Source: Methylomonas koyamae
GTDB lineage: Bacteria > Pseudomonadota > Gammaproteobacteria > Methylococcales > Methylomonadaceae
NCBI RefSeq assembly: GCF_006483455.1
Contig: NZ_PPPU01000018.1
Location: 124,001 to 188,000 of the forward strand
Direction: 5' to 3'
Length of the DNA: 64,000 nucleotides
A program made the position numbers and the translations under genes. This document shows positions 8,813 to 15,557 of this stretch, in pieces. Below the pieces are notes generated by a model. It saw nothing but the letters and a program-made list of their open reading frames with translations. It did no database searches and was not told the DNA's origin. The first letter of the stretch is position 1; each line of letters begins with the position of its first letter.

Positions 8813-9676
8813 TTATTTCTCGCTGGAGAAATATTTGAAGAAATCCGAGTTCGGCTTCAGCACCAAGGTATCCTGCGTTTTCTCGAAGGAGGTTTGATAG
8901 GCCTGCAGACTGCGGTAGAACGCATAAAACTCCGGATTTTTGCCGAAACTCTTAGCGTAAATCTCGGCCGATTGAGCGTCGCCGCGACCGCGGATATTCT
9001 CGGCGTCGCGTTGGGCATTGGCGACGATCACTTGTTTCTGCTTATCGGCTTCGGCGCTGATCTGCTCGGCGCTTTCCGCACCCTGCGAGCGGAATTCGCG
9101 GGCGACCCGCTCCCGTTCGGCGCGCATGCGCTGGAATACCGAGCTACTCACTTCCTGCGGCAGATCAATCCGTTTGATGCGGATATCGATCAGCTCGATG
9201 CCGAATTTCTCGGCGGTCGGCGACAACTTGGCCAACAGCGTTTCGCGCAATTCGCTACGGTCTTCCGAGATCAATTGCTTGATGGTACGCACGCCGAATT
9301 CGCTGCGCATCGCGTCTTTCATGATTTGGTCGAGGCGGAGATTGGCTTGAAACTCGTCGCCGCCGACCGTGGTATAAAAGAGGCCCACATCACCTATCCG
9401 CCATTTGGCGAACGAGTCGACAATAACGTTCTTCTTTTCGGAGGTAAGAAAACGCTCGGACTTGGCGTCCAAGGTCAGCACGCGCGCATCAAACGTACTG
9501 ACATTATTGATGAGGGGGGCCTTAAAGTGGAGTCCGGGCTTGTAGTCGGATTCGACCATCTCGCCGAGACGAAATAGAATGGCTTTCTCGTGTTCCTTCA
9601 CGTAGAAAACCGACATGTAACCGAGTACCAACAGGGACAGACCGGCTGGAATCAAAATTTGGGTTCTGCTGCTCAT
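8813..9676 (-). CDS. hflC: HflC, SPFH-domain modulator of FtsH
   Basis: 287-residue membrane-anchored band-7/prohibitin-like protein that forms the HflKC assembly around FtsH. There is one N-terminal membrane segment (about residues 8-24), then the SPFH domain and a long Ala/Glu-rich coiled coil (EQISAEADKQKQVIVANAQ region) with a short tail. The ATG at 9676 overlaps the hflK stop as ATGA, so the two are translationally coupled. It is followed directly by ftsH. Length and architecture are typical. Confidence 0.95.
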   Translation of the reverse strand: MSSRTQILIPAGLSLLVLGYMSVFYVKEHEKAILFRLGEMVESDYKPGLHFKAPLINNVSTFDARVLTLDAKSERFLTSEKKNVIVDSFAKWRIGDVGLFYTTVGGDEFQANLRLDQIMKDAMRSEFGVRTIKQLISEDRSELRETLLAKLSPTAEKFGIELIDIRIKRIDLPQEVSSSVFQRMRAERERVAREFRSQGAESAEQISAEADKQKQVIVANAQRDAENIRGRGDAQSAEIYAKSFGKNPEFYAFYRSLQAYQTSFEKTQDTLVLKPNSDFFKYFSSEK

Positions 9677-10836
9677 TGTTTGCTCCTGCTTGGGCGTAAA
9701 TCGGTGCCGACGGTTTTGCGGACCGCGCCTTTATCGGCGTTGTGCGGTTCGGATACCGATTCGACTTCGTTATTGCCGGCTGCGCCGGTGCCGTGTTGTT
9801 GGAAGGTTTGCGGCATCGGCATGTACAGCGTTGGATTGGTATTGTCGGCTTCGAGCATCACTTTGTTAGTGTTGCTGTACAGTTTTTCTTTGGCTTCCAG
9901 GTACAGGCGCTTGCGGGTGATGGCCGGGCTTTTTTCGTATTCCACCAGCAGTTGGTCGAAGCGTTCGGTTTCGCCTTTGGCTTTGGCGACTTTTTCCGCT
10001 TCGTAGGCTTCGGCTTCCTGCACAATCCGTCCCGCCGCACCGCGGGCCTTCGGAATCACTTCGTTGGCGTAGGCTTCGGCTTCGTTGATCAGGCGTTGTT
10101 TATCCTCGCGGGCGCGGATGGCGTCTTCGAAGGCGCCTTGCACTTCCTCGGGCGGTTGCGCATCTTGTAGATTGACGCTGGCGATGCTGATACCGGTTTT
10201 GTATTCATCCATGCCGGCCTGAATCTGTTCCTTGATTTCGGCAACAATCTGGCTACGGCCTTCGGTCAGGACGAAGTCCATACTGTTGCGGCCGATCACG
10301 GCCCGCTCGACGCTCTCGGTCAGTTGTTTCAACGTGTTTTCGTTGTTCTTGACGTTGAACAGATAATCTCTGGCGTTATTAATTTGGTATTGAACCGCTA
10401 AGCGCACGGCGATGATGTTTTCGTCGGCGGTCAGCATTAACGACTCTTGCGGAATCAGCGACGATTTGCTGACACGGCTGCTGTCGGTATAGCCCACTTC
10501 AATGAAGCGTTGCTGTTCGACGTTGACGATAGCCTCGTTCTCGAACGGCACCGGAATGTGCCAGTTCGGGCCGGGCATCGTGGTTTCCGAGTAGGCGCCG
10601 AAGCGGGTTACCACGCCGCGGTTGCCTTGGTCGACGATGTAGAAGCCGCTGGCCAGCCAGACCACCGCCAAGGTGCCGCCGAACGCAGAAGCCACTTTCC
10701 CGGTGGAAAACATGCTTTTGTGGCCGTTGAAAAAATCGCCGGTCTTTTCCGACACCTGCTTCCAATACTTGTCTATCTCCAGCCTCCAATCCGGTTGTGG
10801 CGTCTGCTTACTGGTATTGTGTTTTTCTGATGACAT
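9673..10836 (-). CDS. hflK: HflK, SPFH-domain modulator of FtsH
   Basis: Partner of HflC in the membrane assembly that controls FtsH access to substrates. The 387-residue product has one membrane segment (about residues 51-70), an SPFH domain (GVVTRFGAYSETTMPGPNWHIP) and a coiled-coil half (NEAEAYANEVIPKARG), with a disordered tail. A GTG at 10842 is in frame, but the ATG at 10836 is favoured because GAGGAG lies 5 bases before it. The N-terminus lacks the Gly-rich stretch common in E. coli-type HflK. It begins about 50 bases after the sigma factor gene, so the order is sigma-hflK-hflC-ftsH. Confidence 0.94.
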   Translation of the reverse strand: MSSEKHNTSKQTPQPDWRLEIDKYWKQVSEKTGDFFNGHKSMFSTGKVASAFGGTLAVVWLASGFYIVDQGNRGVVTRFGAYSETTMPGPNWHIPVPFENEAIVNVEQQRFIEVGYTDSSRVSKSSLIPQESLMLTADENIIAVRLAVQYQINNARDYLFNVKNNENTLKQLTESVERAVIGRNSMDFVLTEGRSQIVAEIKEQIQAGMDEYKTGISIASVNLQDAQPPEEVQGAFEDAIRAREDKQRLINEAEAYANEVIPKARGAAGRIVQEAEAYEAEKVAKAKGETERFDQLLVEYEKSPAITRKRLYLEAKEKLYSNTNKVMLEADNTNPTLYMPMPQTFQQHGTGAAGNNEVESVSEPHNADKGAVRKTVGTDLRPSRSKQ

Positions 10837-10886
10837 AATCACTCCTCTTGTAGTGTTCGCCTGACCTGAGTCATTGATTGTTATTG

Positions 10887-12116
10887 TTAACCGTCCTTGG
10901 GTTCGAGAAATAGCATAAGGTCAAAGCCGAACTGTTGTTTCAATTTTTTTAACGCTTCGTTCTGGATTTGCCGGACTCGTTCTCGAGTAACATGCAGTTG
11001 GTCGGCAACGGCTTGCAAAGTCATTTCCGTGTGATCGCGCAAGCCGAAGCGCATCGTCAGAATCGCTGCCTGTTTTTCCGGTAACGACGCCACCGCTTTG
11101 TCGACGTATTGAGCTAGATCGTTGTCGATTAGTTCATCGAGCGGCAGACTGAACTGGTGCTGTTGCATCTTCGCCATCAGATCCAGCCCGTCGTCTTCGT
11201 CGCCGATTGTGGCGTCCAGGGAGTGTGTGGATTGGTAATAACTGCTGATGGTTTTGATCTCTTGTTCGGTCAGGTCGCAGCAGGCCTTGAGCTCGGCGAT
11301 GCTTGGCCAGCGTTCGGTCTTTAGGTAGCAGTTGCGCATGGCCTCGAACACTACCGAGGCTTTTTCCGCCAAGGCCACCGGCAAACGCACGATTTTTTCC
11401 TGTTTGACGATCAAGCGCGATATGGCTTGTTTGATCCAATAGATAGCGTAAGTCGAAAAGCAGATGCCGCGTTCCGCATCGAAACGGTCGACCGCTTTAA
11501 TCAAGCCGACCAAGCCTTCTTGCATCAGATCGTCGAAACTGAGGTTGTTGGTTTTGTATTTGTGGGCCACGAACGCCACCAATCCGGTGTTGGCCGATAT
11601 GGTTTGCTGGCGGATGGTTTTCAATTCGCGAATTGCCACTTTGAGTTCGGCTGAATAATCAGAGTCTAGGGCGGGATCAGTGGCCAGCGTTTTCAGGATG
11701 TCGCCGGCGCTATCGATCAGGAACACCGGCAACAAGTGCAAGCTGTACAACAACTGGTTTACTGTACGCCGGTGTGGGTCCAAAAGTTGTACAATGTTTT
11801 GCGGCTGTACAACTTCTTGCGCGGCTTTGAAGTTGGCTGCGGTATTTTGTACAAGTGACTCTTGCTTGTACAACAGTTCTATCAGGCGCTTGGCTTCGTC
11901 CGAATTTTTCGCAATCATCAATTCGGAGCAATCGATGCCTCGCTGCAGTTCGTTGAGTAAACGTTTGGCTATCAGCGGACTAACCTGCTGATTATCAAGC
12001 AATAACTGGTTGAGACGGTTCCGGGCTTGCTCCATGCGCACGCTTAAGGTGCCTGGCTCGGCATCCGCGATAGTGACTGTCTCGCTAGCAAAGGATAGTG
12101 CGACTGTATTAGACAT
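10887..12116 (-). CDS. Sigma-70-family RNA polymerase sigma factor (RpoD-like, group 2 type)
   Basis: 409-residue sigma factor. An N-terminal segment of about 180 residues has little recognisable homology. It is followed by region 2 (LVAFVAHKYKTNNLSFDDLMQEG and ERGICFSTYAIYWIKQAI), region 3 and region 4 with a helix-turn-helix ending in VTRERVRQIQNEALKKL. It is too long and complete to be an ECF factor and does not look like the housekeeping RpoD because region 1.1 is absent. It is divergent from a CarH-type light regulator with a 91-base gap and heads hflKC-ftsH. This pairing implies a light- or stress-responsive sigma factor. Its own coding DNA contains an unusual cluster of TGTACA sites. 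Confidence 0.88.
   Translation of the reverse strand: MSNTVALSFASETVTIADAEPGTLSVRMEQARNRLNQLLLDNQQVSPLIAKRLLNELQRGIDCSELMIAKNSDEAKRLIELLYKQESLVQNTAANFKAAQEVVQPQNIVQLLDPHRRTVNQLLYSLHLLPVFLIDSAGDILKTLATDPALDSDYSAELKVAIRELKTIRQQTISANTGLVAFVAHKYKTNNLSFDDLMQEGLVGLIKAVDRFDAERGICFSTYAIYWIKQAISRLIVKQEKIVRLPVALAEKASVVFEAMRNCYLKTERWPSIAELKACCDLTEQEIKTISSYYQSTHSLDATIGDEDDGLDLMAKMQQHQFSLPLDELIDNDLAQYVDKAVASLPEKQAAILTMRFGLRDHTEMTLQAVADQLHVTRERVRQIQNEALKKLKQQFGFDLMLFLEPKDG
11744..11872. promoter_or_regulatory. Cluster of TGTACA palindromes inside the sigma factor gene
   Basis: Five exact TGTACA sites start at 11744, 11788, 11806, 11848 and 11867, with a near match TGTACG at 11763. They fall in differing codon registers (Leu-Tyr as TTG-TAC, Val-Gln as GTA-CAA), so they are not one repeated peptide. 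The same core occurs at 12191 in the sigma/carH promoter region. An intragenic operator array is an inference. Confidence 0.4.
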
Positions 12117-12159
12117 AATCGTTTCGCTCGTTGAATTAAGTTGTTGGCAAATACGTTAC

Positions 12160-12207
12160 TAGATTGTAAAATGTTTGTCAAAATAAAATATGTACAAAAC
12201 GTGAACA
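12160..12207. promoter_or_regulatory. Divergent carH/sigma promoter with 11-bp-spaced operator-like repeats
   Basis: The 91-base gap holds TGTAAA (12165) and TGTCAA (12176) exactly 11 bases apart, and TGTACA (12191) and TGAACA (12202) also 11 bases apart. Known CarH operators contain tandem 11-bp direct repeats, so this is a plausible CarH binding region. On the minus strand TTGACA (12181-12176) is a perfect -35 hexamer for the sigma gene and coincides with the second repeat, so binding would block it; the -10 is poor. The last repeat abuts the carH ATG. Confidence 0.6.
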
Positions 12208-13110
12208 ATGTACTCAATTAAAGCCATTACATCGTTAACGGGTTTGACACCGGAAACGCTAAGAGCCTGGGAACGCCGCTATGCTTGTGTCACGCCGGCG
12301 CGCAACGACACCGGCAGGCGGTTCTATTCGCAGCAGGATCTGGACAAGTTGACGCTGCTGGTGAACTTGACCGGGCAAGGGCATTCCATCGGTAAACTCG
12401 CCGGTCTGAGCTGGCAACAGCTCAGCGATTTGCAAAACCAGTCTGAACTACAGCAGCGGCGCGAGCCGGTGCCGTTTCTGGAGCAAATTGCAGATGCCTT
12501 GCGCGAATACCGTATCGAACGTTGCGAGCAGTTATTGAAGAAAGCGTTGCTGGTCAGCGAGCCGTTGGACTACGCCCGCGACGTTTTGTTGCCGGCGATG
12601 CAAAAGGTCGGGGATTTGTGGCACCGGGGCAAAATCAACATCGCCCAGGAGCATATGTTCTCGTCCTGCGTGAAACGGATCGTGCTAAGTATGGTGAACA
12701 ATCTGCATCGCCATTCCCGCAACAATCCGGGGATTATGTTGGCCACGCCCAGCGGCGAGCCGCACGAATTCGGCATATTGGTCAGTTGCTTGATCGCCGC
12801 GGCGCAGAACTACAATTGCTATTACCTGGGTGCAGATTTACCGGCGGAAGACATCATCGAAGCAGCGCGGCACTTGGCGCCTGAGTTATTGGTGATCGGC
12901 ATGGTGAAAACCCCGCCGGAAGCGGTTACGGTCGAGCATTTGCACCGACTGCTGGATGCGGCCCGGCAGGACGATTTGAAAGTCTGGTTGGGCGGTGGCG
13001 GTGCGTTGTATTTGTTGGGCGCGGAAGATCCTGCGGTCGCCAACGTAGATGTCGTCTCCGATATCGACCAATTCAACGCCAAGATCCGGCAGCAGCGGAT
13101 TTCACATTAA
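12208..13110 (+). CDS. carH: CarH/LitR-type adenosylcobalamin photoreceptor transcriptional regulator
   Basis: 300-residue MerR-family repressor with a light-sensing vitamin B12 domain. The MerR helix-turn-helix occupies residues 1-70 (LRAWERRYACVTPAR). Next come the four-helix bundle with the CarH hallmark W138-x9-E148-H149, and a Rossmann-like B12 domain with E184-x-H186-x-x-G, whose histidine is the lower cobalt ligand. In known CarH proteins these residues bind adenosylcobalamin in the dark and light breaks the tetramer to release DNA. The start at 12208 matches the family N-terminus exactly; no Shine-Dalgarno is visible, so it may be leaderless. It is divergent from the sigma factor gene. 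Confidence 0.93.
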   Translation: MYSIKAITSLTGLTPETLRAWERRYACVTPARNDTGRRFYSQQDLDKLTLLVNLTGQGHSIGKLAGLSWQQLSDLQNQSELQQRREPVPFLEQIADALREYRIERCEQLLKKALLVSEPLDYARDVLLPAMQKVGDLWHRGKINIAQEHMFSSCVKRIVLSMVNNLHRHSRNNPGIMLATPSGEPHEFGILVSCLIAAAQNYNCYYLGADLPAEDIIEAARHLAPELLVIGMVKTPPEAVTVEHLHRLLDAARQDDLKVWLGGGGALYLLGAEDPAVANVDVVSDIDQFNAKIRQQRISH

Positions 13111-13111
13111 A

Positions 13112-13134
13112 CCGGCCGGTAGGCCGGCAGTATT
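13112..13134. terminator. GC-rich hairpin between convergent genes
   Basis: CCGGCC (13112-13117) and GGCCGG (13122-13127) form a six-bp stem with a four-base loop, followed by CAGTATTTAT. It sits between carH and the convergent hydrolase gene and may act as a weak terminator in both directions. The T-run is poor. Confidence 0.4.
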
Positions 13135-13147
13135 TATCGCAGCGTCG

Positions 13148-13792
13148 CTAAGAAGCGACGACTTGGCCGACGTAAGGGTTGCTGCGCATTTCGGCGCCGA
13201 AAGTCGACATCGGGCCGTGGCCGGGAATGAATTTGACGTCTTCGCCCAGCGGCCAAAGCTTGTTGACGATCGAATCGATCAAGGTCTGGTAATCGCCTTT
13301 CGGGAAATCGGTGCGGCCAATCGAACCTTTGAACAGCACGTCGCCCACCAACGCCAGTCGTTCCGTCTCGCTGAAAAACACCACATGGCCGGGGGTATGG
13401 CCAGGGCAGTGGAGGACCTGTAACACTTCGTTGCCGACCTTGACCGTGTCGCCGTCGTTGAGCCAGCGCTGCGGCGTGAAGCCGGCCGACTGCGGAAAGC
13501 CGAACATGCGGCATTGTTCCGGTAACAATTTGATCCAGAAATCGTCTTCCAGCTGCGGCCCGATGATCGGTAACGACAATTTTGCGGCCAATTCGGCAGT
13601 GCCGCCGACATGATCCAGATGGCCGTGGGTCAACAGTAAGGCCTCCAGTTCGACTTCTTGTTTTTTTACTTCGCTGAGCAACAAATCAATGTCGCCGCCC
13701 GGATCGACCAAAGCGGCTTTATGGGTTTGTTCGCAGACGAGTAGGGTGCAGTTTTGTTGGTAGGCTGTGACGGGGATGATGGTGTAGCGCAT
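13148..13792 (-). CDS. MBL-fold metallo-hydrolase (glyoxalase II-like)
   Basis: 214-residue metallo-beta-lactamase-fold hydrolase. The metal motif THGHLDH lies near residue 63, with later GHTPGH, the GD of ALVGDVLF, and PGHGP completing the dinuclear zinc/iron site. It resembles the YcbL-type short glyoxalase II group, which hydrolyses S-lactoylglutathione-like thioesters; the exact substrate is not certain. A 13-codon upstream extension exists but the ATG at 13792 matches the family start (MRYTIIPV). It stands alone between carH and the sucAB-linked gene. Confidence 0.9.
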   Translation of the reverse strand: MRYTIIPVTAYQQNCTLLVCEQTHKAALVDPGGDIDLLLSEVKKQEVELEALLLTHGHLDHVGGTAELAAKLSLPIIGPQLEDDFWIKLLPEQCRMFGFPQSAGFTPQRWLNDGDTVKVGNEVLQVLHCPGHTPGHVVFFSETERLALVGDVLFKGSIGRTDFPKGDYQTLIDSIVNKLWPLGEDVKFIPGHGPMSTFGAEMRSNPYVGQVVAS

Positions 13793-13809
13793 GGAAGTTG
13801 AATTGAGGG

Positions 13810-14349
13810 TTAGTCCCAGGCACCTTGACATTTCTGGTTTTGTTCAGTGAGGCGGCCGTTTTTTAGAGTGATATCAGCTGTTGATTTTCTAGTTGGAAAA
13901 TTCGGCGCATCATTCTCTGTATTTTCCAGAACATCAAGCGTGAAAACCTTATCACCATGGGTGTTTAAATAGGTTGTTTTTACATCAAGCTTCGGGATTG
14001 TCCGGCACCCCTTACCGCCTACAGGCATGAAGTCAACCAATGGGTAACTATCTGGTTTGCCATTCTCGCCTTCTCCAAATTCGAAAACAGCCAGATATTG
14101 AGTCCAGCCGTTGCCGCCGGTGTAACCTTCAAGAGTAAAAATTGCCAGAAAGTTAACCGCAATTGAATTTAGGCTGATGGCTTGTACTTCCCAAGATTTC
14201 GACGGAGAGGAGCCGTATGAGTCACTTAATAATTCAGTCAGCTTTTTTATTTGAATCTCTAGCTCAGCAGGGATACCGGATTTTGTGGTTTCGGCATGTC
14301 CTATTGAAATGAAGCAAGTTAATAAAACAACTAACCCAAAGAATCTCAT
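13810..14349 (-). CDS. Putative secreted protein of unknown function
   Basis: 179-residue product that I do not recognise. The first 21 residues form a signal peptide (MRFFGLVVLLTCFISIGHAE, cleavage after GHA), giving a predicted periplasmic protein with two cysteines (GKGCRTI and NQKCQGA) that could form a disulfide. A longer upstream frame exists but overlaps sucB in another frame and is rejected. It lies 17 bases after sucB in the same direction, where lpd is often found, yet it has no resemblance to a dehydrogenase. Base composition is a little lower in GC than its neighbours. Confidence 0.7.
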   Translation of the reverse strand: MRFFGLVVLLTCFISIGHAETTKSGIPAELEIQIKKLTELLSDSYGSSPSKSWEVQAISLNSIAVNFLAIFTLEGYTGGNGWTQYLAVFEFGEGENGKPDSYPLVDFMPVGGKGCRTIPKLDVKTTYLNTHGDKVFTLDVLENTENDAPNFPTRKSTADITLKNGRLTEQNQKCQGAWD

Positions 14350-14366
14350 ATAAATGCAATCGATTT

Positions 14367-15557
14367 TTAGATGTTCAACAGCAAATGCGCCGGAGCTTCC
14401 AAGCATTCCTTGATGATGCCGAGGAATTGCACCGCTTCCTTGCCGTCCACCAGACGGTGGTCGTAGGACAAGGCCAGGTACATGATCGGCCGGATCACGA
14501 TTTCGCCGTTCTCGACCACCGGCCGGTCCTTGATCGCATGCATGCCCAAAATCGCGCATTGCGGCGGGTTTAAGATCGGTGTGGACAGCATCGAGCCGAA
14601 GATGCCGCCGTTGGTGATGGTAAAGGTGCCGCCGCTGAGGTCTTCGACGCTGATCGAGCCGTTGCGGGCTTTGTTGCTGAAGTCGTGGATGCCTTTTTCG
14701 ATGCCGGCGAAATCGAGCTGGTCGGCGTCGCGCAAAATCGGCACGATCAAGCCGCGCTGAGTCGTGACGGCGATACCGATGTCGTAATAACCGTGGTAGA
14801 TGATGTCGTTACCGTCGATCGAGGCGTTGATGGCCGGGAAGCGTTTCAAGGCTTCGATGGACGCCTTGACGAAAAACGACATGAAGCCGAGTTTGATGTT
14901 GTGCTTGGCTTCGAACCGGTCTTTATATTGGTTGCGCAGTTCGATGACCGCTTTCAGGTTGACTTCGTTGAAGGTGGTTAACATTGCCGCGTTTTGTTGG
15001 GCCTGCAACAGCCGCTCGGCAACCTTGGCCCGCAACCGGGTCATTGGTACCCGTTGCTCAGGCCGCAATGCGGCAATAGCCGTCGCGGAAAGCGGAGAAT
15101 GGCTACTGTCGGCCGCTGAAGCAACCACGGCGGGCGCCGGTTCCGGCTGCACTTGCTGGTCTTGCAAATAGTCCAGCACGTCGCTTTTCAGAATCCGGCC
15201 GTGTTTGCCGGAGCCGTGGATTGAGCTTGGGTCCAGTTCCTTTTCGGCTACCAGTTTGCGGACCGACGGGCTGAGCGGGGCTTCTTCCGGCTTTGCCGCC
15301 GGCGCGGCCGTCTTGGCGCTCTGCACATCGAGCTTGGCCAGCAACTGGCCACCGACGACGGTTTCGCCGTCTTGAACGACGATGGCTTCCAGTGTGCCGG
15401 ATTTGGGGGCCGGTACTTCCAGAATCACTTTATCGGTTTCCAGGTCGGCCAGGTTTTCGCCTTCGTTGACCCATTCTCCGGCCTGTTTGTGCCAAGCGAC
15501 CAGCGTGGCGTCGGACACCGATTCGGGGAGGCTGGGTACCAAAATATCAAAGCTCAT
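14367..15557 (-). CDS. sucB: Dihydrolipoyllysine succinyltransferase, E2 of 2-oxoglutarate dehydrogenase
   Basis: Core subunit of the 2-oxoglutarate dehydrogenase complex of the TCA cycle; it transfers the succinyl group to CoA. The 396-residue product has an N-terminal lipoyl domain (lipoylated Lys in ETDKVILE near residue 43), an Ala/Pro-rich linker, a peripheral-subunit-binding domain ([13 protein letters not shown]), and the catalytic domain ending in [13 protein letters not shown]. The ATG at 15557 has AAGGAAA upstream and overlaps the sucA 3' end by 11 bases, so translation is coupled. No lpd follows in the window. Confidence 0.97.
   Translation of the reverse strand: MSFDILVPSLPESVSDATLVAWHKQAGEWVNEGENLADLETDKVILEVPAPKSGTLEAIVVQDGETVVGGQLLAKLDVQSAKTAAPAAKPEEAPLSPSVRKLVAEKELDPSSIHGSGKHGRILKSDVLDYLQDQQVQPEPAPAVVASAADSSHSPLSATAIAALRPEQRVPMTRLRAKVAERLLQAQQNAAMLTTFNEVNLKAVIELRNQYKDRFEAKHNIKLGFMSFFVKASIEALKRFPAINASIDGNDIIYHGYYDIGIAVTTQRGLIVPILRDADQLDFAGIEKGIHDFSNKARNGSISVEDLSGGTFTITNGGIFGSMLSTPILNPPQCAILGMHAIKDRPVVENGEIVIRPIMYLALSYDHRLVDGKEAVQFLGIIKECLEAPAHLLLNI

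Noticed and set aside
7964..9577. 537-residue plus-strand ORF opposite ftsH and hflC
   Set aside because: It is a shadow of two clear genes on the minus strand; its composition follows the complement of their codons and it has no recognisable domain.
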